DNA of 64,000 nucleotides from Isoetes taiwanensis (lineage: Eukaryota; Streptophyta; Lycopodiopsida; Isoetales; Isoetaceae). Positions within the stretch are counted from its first letter, which is position 1; each line of letters opens with the position of its first letter. Made by a program: the position numbers and the translations under genes. Under the pieces are notes generated by a model that was not told the origin of the DNA, ran no database searches, and saw nothing but the letters and a program-made list of their open reading frames with translations. This document shows, piece after piece, positions 11,700-23,754 of this stretch. The stretch is taken from positions 12,312,913 through 12,376,912 of the forward strand of contig JAJEKV010000024.1 in assembly GCA_021234155.1 (NCBI GenBank). The letters are read 5' to 3'.

Positions 11700-12100
11700 A
11701 CACTTTCCCCAAATTAGATAGAATTTGTCGCAATAGGATCCTTAGAATGTACTCTTTAGCTTGATTAGCTTGTCTTGTGCTTAGCAATACCTTAGAATCC
11801 TAGATTTTCCTTTATCCAAATTTTTTTTCTAAAATTAGGGTTTTTGCCTATAAGTAGACCACAACCCTCATTTGCATCCTACACCTTTGCTCCTCGCTCC
11901 AAGCCGAATTTTTCAGCTCCCAGAGGCCCCTTCATCCTGCTTGATATCCCCAAGCAGCTCTCTAGCATCATGGCAACCATCAATGCTATTCCCTATTTTA
12001 CCAGACATCATGGTGAGTTCCATGCAAGGATAGGTCCTTCTCTAGTAGAACTTCCCCCTTGCATAGGATACTTTAGGACAGCCTTAAGATAGACAAATAC
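11700..12100 (+). promoter_or_regulatory. LTR-like promoter region with TATA box
   Basis: AAATTAGGGTTTTTG precedes TATAAGTAG (11849-11857), then a pyrimidine-rich leader and an ATG context at about 11970. This is the layout of a plant LTR promoter or leader. The ORF at 11844-12092 has no known domain. No matching second LTR with defined ends was found. Confidence 0.45.
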
Positions 12101-15100
12101 CTAGAAAATACGGCCAGCCGCTTGCCCAATTATATGTCCGTAGTCAGTAGCAATTTTTCTATTCCATAGAGCCCAAACCCGGATAGGAGAGCCATCCGCC
12201 CAACCCCTAGAGCTCGAGCCTATGGCCATGGCAAAGAAGTGAAGAAGAGCGATGCTTCTCGAGTACGAGGAGGCAAAGGAGAGGAAGATGAAGGACGGGT
12301 CGGGCAGAGAGGACATCGCTGACGCCGACCCTCAAGACAAGAAAGGCAAAGAAGCGAGCAGAACTTCAAAGCTTTGAAGAGGGGCCGAGAACCACGCAGA
12401 CAACTCCACCACTTGGGCTAGGCATCACAAGCTTAACCCCTCGTAATCATCCAAGGAACCGCACTGTGCACCCGCATCGACATCAAGAACCCCCTCCCCC
12501 GTGTGAGTGGGACAGAGGCTACAGGATAAACGAGCTCCTACATCTCCTACGTCAACAACTGGACCTCGATGACTTCATCGACCAGGAAACGCAGGAATTT
12601 CACATCAACATAAGGGAGGCTCAGACGTACACTGGCCAGACATCGACGGACATAGAAGCCTATACCGGCATCAGGCAGATGATGGCACAACAGGAGTTAC
12701 CCACAGAGGAGGAGTTCATAGCGATCCACGAGCGGATGGGAATCAGAGGGAAAACAACGAAAAGCGCCCTACCCAAAGACCTCAGCCGTGAGATCGGTCG
12801 AACAGATAGAGGCAAGATCAACGTAACATCTCCTAAGTTCATGTTCTATGACTACTGAGGGAGATGATAGCAAAGCATTCAAGGGATCTAATAACCCGGA
12901 AGACATAGGGCTGCAATCCGAAGCAGAGAGGAGGCGGGGGAGGTAGAGCACGACAAAGGACGAAGGAGCCGACCTAGCCAACAACCACAGACCACTCAAG
13001 GGCAACTCAAAGGAGCGATGGCATGTGCAATGGAGACGACAACAATTCCAGGCATAGGGGAGGCATCTCACAACGAAGCTTCGAAGACATGCAACAATGC
13101 CCGACTGCAACAACCAAGTGATCGTACTCAAGCGATCAATGGCACTACACATCTCCAAACGACACTCCACATGATAGGTAAACACATTAAGGAGGAGCAT
13201 TTTCAACTCAAGGGTTCACACCGAGCAACGTTCTCCGCGACTTGGGATAACGACCTCAAATCACACACGAAGGTCAACTACAGTCGCAACACCTCAAGGA
13301 ACCCCGGAGTCAAGTAGAACAAGGAAGATGCAAAGAAAATCAAGAATCAAACGTGATTGGAGGAGGGAAAATCCTAAAGAAGTATACACAATTAAGCATA
13401 TGCTCTTCTATAAATTAGAAAAGTGGATGAATTAAAATCCCAGTATAATTATATATATATGTCTATCATAAATATCGGGAGCTAACACATAGTACAAAAT
13501 TAGGATCATGTTTTAAGGTTTAGTGGTTGCATCAAGAAACTCCATCGCTTCGACTGCCAAGGGATGAAGTAAAGAACCACATGTATAGCCAAGAGCAAGT
13601 GCTCAAATGGAAGAGCAAATATAGGAGAGAGACGACCAGAGCTCAAGCCAAGCTTCAACTCCAGACACTTCGAGAAGTGGCCTCAAGTAGAAGATCGCTC
13701 ATCCAAAGACAATGTCAAGATGAGAGATAACGCCAGTCATGTCAAGATCTCTAGCGCCGCACCATCTAGGTTTTGCATGACGACATCTTCGGGATGCAAC
13801 TCTACCTCTTGTAGCAGCAGCAACACTAACAACACGAGTGTCCTCAACAACAGGAGGAACGAACACACATCTTCAGAAACTACGACAACGACCTCAAGCC
13901 AATAGACATCGAGGAATTCCTTGGGACAACTCGACATCAACGAGCCAACTAAGGAGGCAACCTTCGACGACCATAATTCTACCTTGTATGGTGATGTTTG
14001 TAACATGCACACCAGATGGAGATACACTTAAGAAAGGCGCCACAACAATGGGTTATGTCTATGCTCATTCAACAACTAGGTGATGGCTTCGTCAAGTACT
14101 CCTACCAACAATTAGAAGACAAGAAGCCCAACTTATCTCCGACACGAGGGACCTCAACGCCCAAGATAGAAGCATTCGACACCTTAACGACAAGGACAGC
14201 AACCAAAGCACCTTCGACAAAAAGAGAGTTCAAGACATTAGCCGGGCTATTCAAGGACACGAGCAGGTCTAGGGCGAAAAGTACTTCAACTCAAGGGTCA
14301 ATCTACGCTAGATATAAGAGTACATCATCCCCGACAAAGAAACCAATCATGGAGAAGAGTCATGAGGCTTTACTCACCAGGAAGATGCACATGTATTGAG
14401 GGACAATGGCCATAAACCAGAAGACGAAGGAGTGCTAGTACTTCCACGAGCTCCTTAGATGCAACATGAGGTCCAAAACGGTGGAGCATGATCAAGTGCA
14501 ACTAGAAGGCAGCATAGCAACGAAGATCGTGATAACGTCTAAGCCATCACATTGAGGAGATCAAACAGGTACGATGAGAAGCTCGATGGAGAAGCGAATA
14601 GGAGAACCGAGCCAAAGAATCGACGAATCAGCTAGAACCTCACAAAGCTACGACACTCGCATGCAACTTCGTGAACCCAAGGATCGACAATTCGAAAGGC
14701 AACTGATGAAGAGAACAACTCCTTAATTACGAGTCTAGCCAAAGAGGCGCCTCCAAAGATCTTCAGACATTGTGAAGGGGAAGCAATTATTGCCCAAGAA
14801 CAACATTAAGAAGTAGACCGGAATGCTGAAGCATCAACGACCATCACATCCTTAGTTAGCATGTGAAGCAGAAGCAAGTTGTGCCGCAGCCGACAGACAT
14901 TGGAGAGCTCAAAAATATCAAAGAGTCTACCAATCGAGCACGAGCTGACATATAAATAGGAGGATATAGATCTTCAACACCAGCGCACTAGGAGGAACAT
15001 CGACAACAATGCCATGGAGTACGTGTGCACCTCGAGGGGAGATACCAAGGGAGCCTAATAGCTTTAATAGTATTTGTAATCATAATAGTGTAAGCTATAT

Positions 15101-17450
15101 GACTTGCATGCATATTTCCCTTTGTTATTTCCTCTCTCTCTCAGTATAACAGATCAAAGAAAAGAGATGCCGGACAATTGGAAGGCGTGAAGCGAGCAAC
15201 ATCCTCAACAACACTTGTCTGTCAACACGCTACAGGACTCGAAGGATGGAGTTGGCACAATAAGATCGGATCTAGAGGCATCTTTTAGCCACCAAGATGT
15301 TTCTCAATGAAACCACCTTTAGGCTTTTGGGAATTTGGGAAGTAACATAGAAGATTTCAAGTGGTCAACTACGCCATCAAAACCACCAACAATGGGAAGC
15401 CTCTACATCGAGGAAAGTTGACCTCTACATCGAGGAGGAGCCCGGAGTCTCGAGCAACTCGAAGAACGTTACCCTCAAGAAGGCAGCGAGTGGATGAGCT
15501 GCGAGCAAGATTGAGGCTTATGGATGACGACATCCATAATGGGAGTGGAAGGCATTTCTAGATTTTCTCATGAAGGGATTGCCCCAAGTTGAGCTAAGCG
15601 TCAACGATTGGGAAGGAAATGCATAGGAGTAACTAAAATTATACATGATTGTTAACAGACATCCAACATATTGAAACCACTTCGTGAGACTGATCACCTC
15701 GCTAAGAAGGAATCATTACTAGGATAATTGTTGACTATGTATAAAGCTAGTACCTCCAAGGAATAATCCAAGTCGAATGAAAAGAAGTAATCTAACAAGT
15801 CCGCCAACTTGTTATGATGACATCAATTCAATTGATAGGAATATTCCAAGAGAGTAAATAACTAAGAAAAGGGGATATTTAGAATATAAAATTAAATAGC
15901 ACATGAAAGGCACATCGAGAAATAAGAAACATATTAATCACATAGTCTCTTGAGGCAAAAAGAATTGTCATGATAATAAAACCTTGCAATTTAGAATTGT
16001 TCTAAATAATTCAATAACTCATCGCTTAGGGATAGATATGTTACATGATGGCTGCATCCATCATAGATGATTAAATATGTTAGCTAAGGCTAGTAAATTA
16101 ATGTGTTAGATAAGAAGCATATAACCTCTTAAGGTAAATAGAATAGCTAAGATGTTATGACAACATCAATTAAGGGGATAGGATACATTGAGGTGTAGGA
16201 CCACTTTCTTATGAAGAAAGTGGGGAAGGCTCAATCTTAGGACTGAACCTACCTACATCTTAGGGGTTGAATCGCCATCCAATTAGTCGACCCTTAGAAT
16301 AGAGTTCCTTTCGCAAGTAGCCAAAGCACATAGAACGTAAGATGGATAGATGCTTAATGTCTATGTGTCCTTCAGCATGCAAGATTAATGCGGTAACCAA
16401 CTGCACCAAAGCAGGGAACGAATCAATGGAAGCAATGCAACGGCCAAGTCGTCTCCAAATTAGTCGACACCGACTCAATGGGGAGATGTATTCTAGCCCT
16501 AGCGGGTGCGACAACTAAGGTGGGGAGAGGCTTTGCATAAAATTCTTACGCCATGATCTATTGTTTGCATTCGCATCTAGGAATGAGCTAGTAGCCTAGC
16601 TCTTAATTAAATTATTCAGGGTTGTCAACCCCATATAACTACATAAATTATATAATCTTAAATATGTTATCATGCAGGGCATCGATAGCACTCCATGATG
16701 GCATGTATCATAAGCTTTAATGCCTTGTTGATAAATTATATGTTCATAATAGCTGCATAGATAGTTTTGTCTTGTGTAGATATCTCAGTATCGAGATAAA
16801 GTAAGATAATAATTACATAAAATCTTAGTTAAACCTTCGCAAGGATGTAATTCCTTCCAAAGGCATTTAAGTAACTTTCATAGGATCCTGACAAATATAA
16901 TAAGAATTTGTCTATCTTTCCATAAGTATAGCAAATATAAAGTATATACATGTAAGGTTGATACATCACCAACCAAGTAGCGAGCGAGAGTCATACGCTC
17001 AACACTTGGATCCGATGATATAAATCCTAGCCATATGATAAACAATTAAAATACGTTTCAAACTAAGTATGGCATCGATAATCGTATGATGACATATCTC
17101 AAAGGTCGTAAAGTTATCATATAATAGTTAGTTAAATATAATACTATTGGAAGCAATATATCCAATACTACTATAATGCTAATATAAGAATATTACCGTA
17201 AGGTAATTAATATAATTGCATGCATTAGGGAAGTCCAAAGAGATCATGCGGGGGTCCAAGACTGTAATGTTTATTTAAGACATTAACGGATGCTAGCCGA
17301 CATGCAACAGCTTGGTGGAGGAAGTACAAAGATATCCTCTAGCAAAGAAGAGGCCCGTGCAGAAGAGCATAGCGACAAGCTCAGATCGACAATTGCATAG
17401 ATGAAGCTTTGCATCGGCTAGCTAGGCTTAAGCTCCGTGCATTGGCGATT
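12101..17450 (+). mobile_element. Eroded retroelement interior, no domains left
   Basis: 12.1-15.6 kb is CA/GA-rich with the codon-like composition of an old gag or leader (for example EYEEAKERKMKDG around 12260), but full of stops. A second TATA box (TATAAATAGG) lies near 14953, followed about 180 bp on by a pyrimidine tract ending CTCTCTCTCA, which suggests a further LTR end near 15140. 15.6-17.4 kb is AT-rich without coding signal. No reverse transcriptase, protease or integrase motif could be seen. AAGGTGGGGAGA near 16519 matches the polypurine tract found just before LTR A. Confidence 0.45.
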
Positions 17451-17459
17451 ACAAAGATC

Positions 17460-17906
17460 ACCGAAGCTCAGATCGACAATTGCAAGAAGCTTGCTCCAAG
17501 GTGGGCTGGACAATTCAGATAACCAAAAGAGTAGGTAACCAATCCTATAAGTTGGACCTGCCAAAGACACTTAAAGATCCATAGTGTTTTCCGTAAGTCT
17601 CCTAAAGAAACACATTCCTAATCCGGAGGAAGTACCGGAGAGACCAAAGTTATCGAAACAATGGGCGATCACCTTGAGATTGTTCCGCAGGTTCTTCTTG
17701 TCGATCCTATAAGAAGACAAGAAGATCTCAATCCTCCAATACCCAAAGAAAGAGACACTTACAAGTGGAAGACGCTTACGTGGGCACTACAAATAGATCT
17801 TGAGAAGCGACCCGAACTCATGGAGCAATGCAATGGTCGGCTCGTCACCGAAGTAATCGACATCGACACCCAAGAAATCGGCTCAGGCATGTCGATTTGG
17901 GTTTAG
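17460..17906 (+). pseudogene. Degenerate gypsy integrase C-terminus and chromodomain
   Basis: Fragments such as KKLAPRWAGQF, DHLEIVPQVLLVDPIRRQ and YKWKTLTWALQIDLEKRPELMEQ line up with the intact version at 57468-57977. They correspond to the GPY/F module, the linker and the chromodomain of a chromovirus. Stops interrupt the first half. It is followed by ~0.9 kb of 3' untranslated region and LTR A, as expected for one element. Confidence 0.7.
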
Positions 17907-18737
17907 ATTAAATTTCATGTGTAGCTAAGATTAATCTACGCATGCAGCCTATGCTAGGTATGGGTTGCATGCGTTGTTACCGATGATGAGACCACTACGG
18001 TGATCTCTAGGACGTGGTGTAATGTCATTGTAGGCATGACCGCGGTTTTGCTTGCACGAGTTGGGAGGTAGATTAGAAGGTCTACTTCTGTCCCACGGAA
18101 GTACACGACCTCGAGAGATAAGAGGTCATTCAGGAATGCATGATAGGAAAAGCACCTCTAGTCAATGCCTACGGGGAGGGCCCTTCACGCCCCATATACG
18201 GGAAGGACCCTATCTCCCACGTTGGCCAACTACAGGTGTAGTCATGAGTGGCATATAGGCATGATAGGGCGCTGTCTCCACGGCCATGATGGAAGAAACA
18301 TAATCTTCCTATGCCGGGAGATATGCCTTGCATCCATATAATTGTATTTAATGGGTGGTTCCCTAACAACCAATATCTATAATAATTAAATGTATGCTAG
18401 CGTAGTGTGGACCTGCAGGCCAATAGGGGAGTCTACGGGAGGAAGGTCACACTGCAAAGACTTGCAACACATAATTTTGTCACGATGTGTTGTAAGGAAA
18501 CGATGTGGAACCTTAAGTAGGAAATTTTGGAAAGTATGTTAATAATAATAATGGTGTAAGCTATAAAATTTTGTGAATAATAATAGATGATAAAGTAAGA
18601 GGGTGAAAGACTCCCTTACCATAGTATGATATTAAACAAGGATGTGTTATAGAAATTAAAACTTAAATATTTCCTTGGGGTAATTTTGCTATACATCCTA
18701 CGTATATTAAATGTGATTGCAGGATATGCAGGTTTCC
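17907..18737 (+). mobile_element. 3' untranslated region of the gypsy element before LTR A
   Basis: Non-coding. It contains CGATGATGAGA (about 17981), the same phrase that opens the tandem repeats in the 3' region of the chromovirus at 58047. The two elements therefore share this layout. No gene is seen. Confidence 0.5.
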
Positions 18738-18790
18738 AAGGTGGGGAGACGCGTGATGCTGAGGACAGCATCAAGTCAAGGTGGGGAGAA
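18738..18790 (+). promoter_or_regulatory. Duplicated polypurine tract
   Basis: CAAGGTGGGGAGA occurs twice, near 18738-18751 and 18777-18790. The second directly abuts the TGTGACG start of LTR A. The position and purine content fit the plus-strand primer of an LTR retrotransposon. Confidence 0.7.
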
Positions 18791-20382
18791 TGTGACGTTC
18801 CAACATAATATACGCCCCCGAATACGTATATTATACTGCCACGTCACCTATACATGTCACGGATGACATGTACTTGCGAGACGTATAGGGTTGCACCTAG
18901 GGGGCAAGGGTTGCACCTAGGGGGCAACATTGAATGTTGTGCATGTTAAATAAACATACACAATTAATAACCCCATGGACCCCATTGCCAAATGGCTAAA
19001 TCCCATTTGGCCAATATCTAACCTAACCCTAAGGGTTTCTATAAAAGGGCTTTCCCCTTAAACCCTAAACCTTTCTTCTCTTTGCATTTTAGGGTTTTTC
19101 CTAGAGCTCCTTTCCTCTCTCGAAGTTCGTGGTTCTCTTGAGCCATTTCGCCAAGTATGGACTTCAATCCGCATTGCCGAAGCTCCTAAAGACGGATTTG
19201 CACAACAGATATCGATTAGCAGCCATCTTCAAAGAAGATCGAGGAGCATGGACGCCTTCGAGGGTCGAGAGCGGGTCAAGGAGCGGTATCTAGTTGTTCT
19301 GTTGTGCAAAGCCCGCCTTTGGGCAAGGCAATAGGCTGGTTTAGTATGTTAGATCAACTCTAGAGGCCTTATAGATCCCGAGATCATAAGCCCTAACTAA
19401 GGAACCTAACTCGTTGTTTAGGTAGATAGATTAGATGATATTCTCTATTTCAGTTCTCAGTGATGTTGTATGTATTTCACTCTGTGATCTCCATGTATTG
19501 GGAAGGGGGTAGAGACCTAAAGTCGTGTAGCGATGATCCTAGGTACTAGTTCCCAATTATATGCGGCCCGCACGAGAGCCCACCCGGGCCGTGGGTGAAG
19601 GGACTAGGCCGGTTGATAAGGAGGAACTTGTCTCATCACGGACCGACCCCTCCGTAGTAAGGCCTATCGGGGTCTCTGCAGGCTAGGCTTAATGGCTTGT
19701 CACCGCTGCGTGTGGGCAAGGCATGAGCTCGACACTCGTGGGGGTGGTGGATATGACCTTCCGGTGAGTTCAAGTCGAATACTGGCAAAGGGCCTCTAGC
19801 CGCCTTGTGATGAGCATGGATGCCTCGGAGGAGAGGCAACTCTCTTCCCGCCTCATCGGGCTGGGGAGATGCAACCCAAAGTAGTAGTAGCCCCTCCGGC
19901 TATTCACCCGGCAGTTACGGTCAAGTCCCAACACTTTTCACCTACTCGCAAAGTGTGCATGGGAGGGGCGGATGGAGTGGACTACCCTAAGCCATGTTCT
20001 ATGCCACCAAATCCATTGCCATGAATTACGTCGCAATGAACTCGGAGACCCTAGCCGTCGGGTCATCCCCTTTGAGTCCGAGCCCCGGTAGGATCTCCCC
20101 TTGTTATTGTTGCTATGAAGGTATTGTTATCTCTGTGATATTGCTATCTCTATGGTGATTGTATTTGTTTACTGTTAGTTGTGCTCACGTTTGTTTATTC
20201 ACGCTTCCGCAGATAGGTCGACCCGATGGAAGACGGGTGAATGACACATCCATTCTTCCCTTGCTGGCTCATCCCGATGGGAGTGGAGTCAGGTGGATGG
20301 CCCCTGTCAGTATAGCTGCCAGGGGGAATGCTCCTTCTTCGAATACGATGTGGGCATCGTATAAGGAGTAGGGGACGTCACA
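18791..20382 (+). mobile_element. Gypsy LTR A (3' LTR), 1592 bp
   Basis: Starts TGTGACGTTCC and ends GGGGACGTCACA. A polypurine tract lies directly before it and no primer-binding site follows, so it is a 3' LTR. TATAAAAG lies at 19040-19047 after several AACCCTAA telobox-like motifs. The first 60 bp contain the inverted repeat ATAATATACG/CGTATATTAT, and the last 45 bp contain ATACGATG/CATCGTAT. Relatives in the window are B, C, D (inverted), E and a short piece F. Confidence 0.85.
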
Positions 20383-21461
20383 ATTTCCACGAATTGAAGG
20401 TCTTGCCAACTTTGTCATCCTTAATAATATAAATGCGTACTTGAGTTATGGGTCTCTAACTCTATATGGTTTTTTGTCACATAGAACGGTTGGATTCCAT
20501 AACCATCAAGTTCCATTGCAGACCACATCTTAATAATTTCATTTTAGAAGAGGCCTGGAACTAGCTTTTTACTATTGATTTGGACATCTTTCCCAATTTG
20601 GATACTGCCAGAGGACAAGCCAAGCCCATTTTGTGTCATGGATATCAAATGCTTATGCTGCATAGGTTCTTATTTTTTCATGATGGCATGTTAACAGAGG
20701 AACAACTTGTTGGTTTTCGGTGCATGTTCTATATCCATATGCAATCTTTATATGATATGTTAGCTAGCATCTTACAGGAAATTGATCCCATCTGACTGTA
20801 TGCTTTCTCTCCAGAATGGTCTAAAAAGTATTGAACAGATTTTCCTTCAGATGAAAATGGCTCTTCTTTCCCACTTTTTGATCCCAATTTACCAATACTA
20901 GAGATTCCTCCCTTATAGCAGTTATCACCATTGTCTGTTCACCACCCTCCTCCTCCACCTCCACATTATACTCAAGATCCTCCACCCCTGCCCTTAGTTC
21001 CACCACCTTCCACTCCACCCCCACTGGCAATCTCTGACGAAACCTTCTCCTTTACCTCGAATAACTTTCCCTAAAGAACGTATTAGCAGAAACAAATTCT
21101 GGAGATATAGTCTCAAACAAGCTATTGGCAACAAGGAAAGCTGGATTCAAGGAAGATATCGGGTGAAAAAGTTCTTCAAAGTGGCAGAAGTTTTGCTTGG
21201 ATGTTAGACCTGCCTGCAAATTTGTTCGTTCAATTATGTTTTTGATGGCTATATCTATTTTATAAAGGTACTATGTTTATTTTAGGCTCTTCGATGAAGG
21301 TAAGTCCCATGGTAAGGGATTGTATGCCCATGTTTTAAAGTTTAGTAAATAAGTCCGATATGGAGATTATGTCAACATTGCATAGGAATAACATTAATAT
21401 ACTTGATGAATTCACTTCTTCCAATCTTCGGCCAAATGCTTTAAACATATATATTGATTAT
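20383..21461 (+). other. Unassigned sequence with a proline-rich coding relic
   Basis: An ORF at 20580-20795 (MDIFPNLDTARGQAKPIL...) and, in another frame at about 20850-21060, a stretch with HHPPPPPPHYTQDPPPLPL look like fragments of one former coding sequence. Stops intervene and I recognise no family. It lies directly downstream of LTR A. Confidence 0.35.
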
Positions 21462-21690
21462 GATGTAGGCCTATGTTGCTTGTGCTTACGTTTACGCGCT
21501 TCTGCAGTGAAACTGATCCCAGGAAAGACGGGGAAGACACGCCCTTCTTCTGCATCAACTCTGGAGCACCACGAGCAACTGATGCTGCATGGACGGTCTC
21601 TTGTTGATCTGCAGGGTTGGCAGGAGGGGATCTCCATAGCTTATACGATGGGAGCATCATATAATTTAGAGGAATGTAACAGAATCCGAA
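21462..21690 (+). mobile_element. Diverged 3' fragment of a gypsy LTR (F)
   Basis: It shares with the ends of LTRs A and B the order: pyrimidine tract plus CTTCTGCAG, GGAAAGACGGGGAAGACAC, a GCATGGACGG-type middle, then ATACGATGGGAGCATCATAT near 21640-21662. The terminal hairpin (ATACGATG/CATCATAT) is kept. Outer ends are not definable. Confidence 0.5.
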
Positions 21691-21947
21691 ACCTGAAGAA
21701 GCACCTCATTTATGGCCACGGTAGCACCTTAAGAAGCACCTTGCTTCCGGCCCTTCCCGAAAAAGCCAAAGAAGGTCTCAACGAAAAAAGCCCTTCCTTC
21801 TCTACAAAATCCTAGCATCTTCGGCTGCATAATAAATCATGCAGGGATGTAAAGCCATAGTCGGAGCTTCATATCAGCTCCTCTGTTTCATTCTCCCTTG
21901 TTTCGTTCTGTTTCGCAGGATGATCCATTTTCCCATGTTCTCTCTCA
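21691..21947. other. Spacer between LTR fragment and MITE
   Basis: No coding or repeat signal beyond short GAAGCACCT duplications. Confidence 0.3.
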
Positions 21948-22411
21948 GGCGGTGCTATGGCGGCACCGCTTGAACCACGATAACCACAGTTCCCTGTTTT
22001 AAACAAATACTAAAAAGTCCAGGAACTTTCAATAGGCGATGGTTTACGTGTGGACAAACTTGAGAGCATACAACTCTAAGTTAAAAAAATGTCAAATTAA
22101 GTCAAACAACCATGGAACTCCTTTCCCCCAATCCAAGCCACCTAACTCCTTGCCCCAAGCTAGGGCTACATTTGCTAGTGTTAGGGTGCTTTCCCATGGG
22201 CAGAAAACCTCTAGGTTTCCTGAAGGTCTGGTCTGCTTTTCCGATGTTCCCATGAGCTGAGAACCGGAGTGGCTGAGGTTAAGAACGTCATTTAGAAAAT
22301 AATCCCGACGTAAACCACCAGGGAGCCAAAATTCCTGGATTTTGCCTTGATTGTTTAAAACAGGTAATTTTGGGGTTGTAGGTTTCTGGCGGCGCCGCTT
22401 ACAGCACCGCC
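21948..22411. mobile_element. MITE-like element with GC-rich terminal inverted repeats
   Basis: The left end GGCGGTGCTATGGCGGCACC is matched in inverse by the right end (AGCACCGCC preceded by GGCGGCGCCGC). The complementarity resumes with CCTGTTTTAAACAA and its inverse near 22355. Length is about 464 bp with no coding capacity. Clear target duplications were not found. It sits 22 bp from the broken end of the MIZ1-like relic and may have helped truncate it. Confidence 0.65.
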
Positions 22412-22433
22412 ACAAGTAGATTAAAATTTTGTG

Positions 22434-22745
22434 TCAAAATTGAATGCCTAACGGAAGAGCTTCTTCCATGGGAAAAACTCCGGCCCCCATAGAAACAGCT
22501 TGAACAATGCCTAAAACTCTGCAATCCGCTTCAGAATAAATCCTTCGGATGGCATACCCTGCTTTCTTTCCATTGCAATACATAGTCCAGACATTTTCTT
22601 GATGCAGTTCTTGATGCAGCTTGCCCCGATCTGGAGTTTTTTCGCATTCCAGCGCTATTCTGACAAGGCCGGAGGCCATTTCTTTTACAAGATTGCGTCA
22701 TAACCTTCTTCCTCCACAAGACGCACCAGTATTTCCTGCATCTCG
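22434..22745 (-). pseudogene. MIZ1-like (DUF617) gene fragment
   Basis: The minus-strand frame encodes LVKEMASGLVRIALECEK, then NVWTMYCNGKKAGYAIRR, DCRVLGIVQAVSMGAGVFP. These are the central conserved blocks of the plant MIZU-KUSSEI1/DUF617 family (root hydrotropism in Arabidopsis). The expected C-terminal block (FxMI.PDG..ELSIF) is missing, as the frame ends in a stop at 22434. The expected N-terminal half is absent: a TTTCAG acceptor-like site lies near 22750, but the frame behind it does not join in phase. CATCAAGAACTG is tandemly repeated inside. MIZ1 genes usually have one exon of over 200 codons, so this is a truncated relic. Confidence 0.75.
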
Positions 22746-23507
22746 TTTCTGAAACATAAATATTTGTTAGCAACAAGCAAATAGGAAAGCAATAACATAA
22801 AGCAGGCGGTTTCTAGCCGAAAACTTGCCTGTAAGAAAAAAAATAGACCTGATCTTCAAAGAAAAGCTCGGCACCGGGAAAAAAGTCGACCTAAGGGAAG
22901 CGCCAGATGCACAACAGATTAAACCACGGCTTCCTTGATGGCCTTTGGGACTCCAAACGGAAGAGCAATGAATGAATAACAGTCGATTTCTAGACTAAGA
23001 AGCTGTTAAAACATGCAGAATCGTCACGAGACAGAAAAACGGAACAAAGACAGCCAGGAATAAGCAAAAGCAAGAAACAGAGACAGAAAATATCCAAGGA
23101 TAAGGCTGTGTGGAAAGAAAGAAAGAAAGCAGCTGGCGAAATGCATGGCAGAGCTTTAAAAAAAAACAAAAAGGGAGCTTACCTAAGTAGAGAAAGGAGG
23201 CGCCGGAGGAGGGAGATCTGTTGCCGGAGCGGAGAAAAAAGCAGAAGAAGAGGGCAAGAAAGGAAGGGCAAGCAAGGAAGCTCGGCACGGGAAAAAAGTC
23301 GACCTAAGGGAAGCGCCAGATCCAAGCAGCTCCAAAAACTGGTCAGATCGTCAAACGCCTCGACGGATCGACGTAGCGCCATCGTCGAAGCTCTGGAGCT
23401 CCGCCATCGCCGAGCAGAAAAGAAGGTAAAAAAAAAAAGGTCCGGGAAAAAAAATTAACATTCCGCCAGGTGGCCGGAATTTTGGCCCTTCTGGTGGGTT
23501 TACGTGA
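22746..23507. other. Intergenic region with a 44-bp direct repeat
   Basis: A segment with AAGCTCGGCAC and GTCGACCTAAGGGAAGCG occurs at 22864-22908 and 23278-23321 (one indel). An arginine/lysine-rich ORF at 23108-23458 arises from purine-rich low-complexity DNA and is not credible as a gene. Confidence 0.55.
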
Positions 23508-23634
23508 GGGAGCCGCCTGGTTCTCAGGGTTTCCGGCGGGAAACCGGCAGCGGTGCCGCCGCTCGCGGATAACGCCGCTCACGACGCGCCGCTGCCAGTT
23601 TCCCGCCGGAAACCCCTCGTACCAGGCGGTTCCC
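23508..23634. repeat. GC-rich fold-back hairpin
   Basis: The left arm (23508-23553, GGGAGCCGCCTGG ... CCGGCAGCGG) pairs with the right arm (23589-23634, CCGCTGCCAG ... CCAGGCGGTTCCC). The ~35-bp loop is rich in GCCGC and CGCTCGCGG. The loop style (GCCGCTCG-GG) recurs in the fold-back at 55.5 kb. It is probably a non-autonomous fold-back element. Confidence 0.75.
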
Positions 23635-23754
23635 TAGCACGAATACTTTTGGACCTAGGCCTGACCTCATCCAGGTCCTGCCGTCCGTGGGAAAGCACCC
23701 TTAGAGCTGCATTAGATAAATTTAATATATAATCTAACGCATAGGGCTACATTT

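Noticed and set aside
13737-14027. 96-codon minus ORF in the eroded retroelement
   Set aside because: Leu/Val-rich translation is the antisense of a CAA/AAC-rich tract; no domain.
22995-23288. 97-codon hydrophobic minus ORF that looks like a membrane protein
   Set aside because: It is the antisense of the same purine-rich tract; TTT/CTT codons create false membrane segments.
23108-23458. 116-codon Arg/Lys-rich ORF
   Set aside because: Arises from purine-rich low-complexity DNA, overlaps a direct repeat, and has no domain or splice context.
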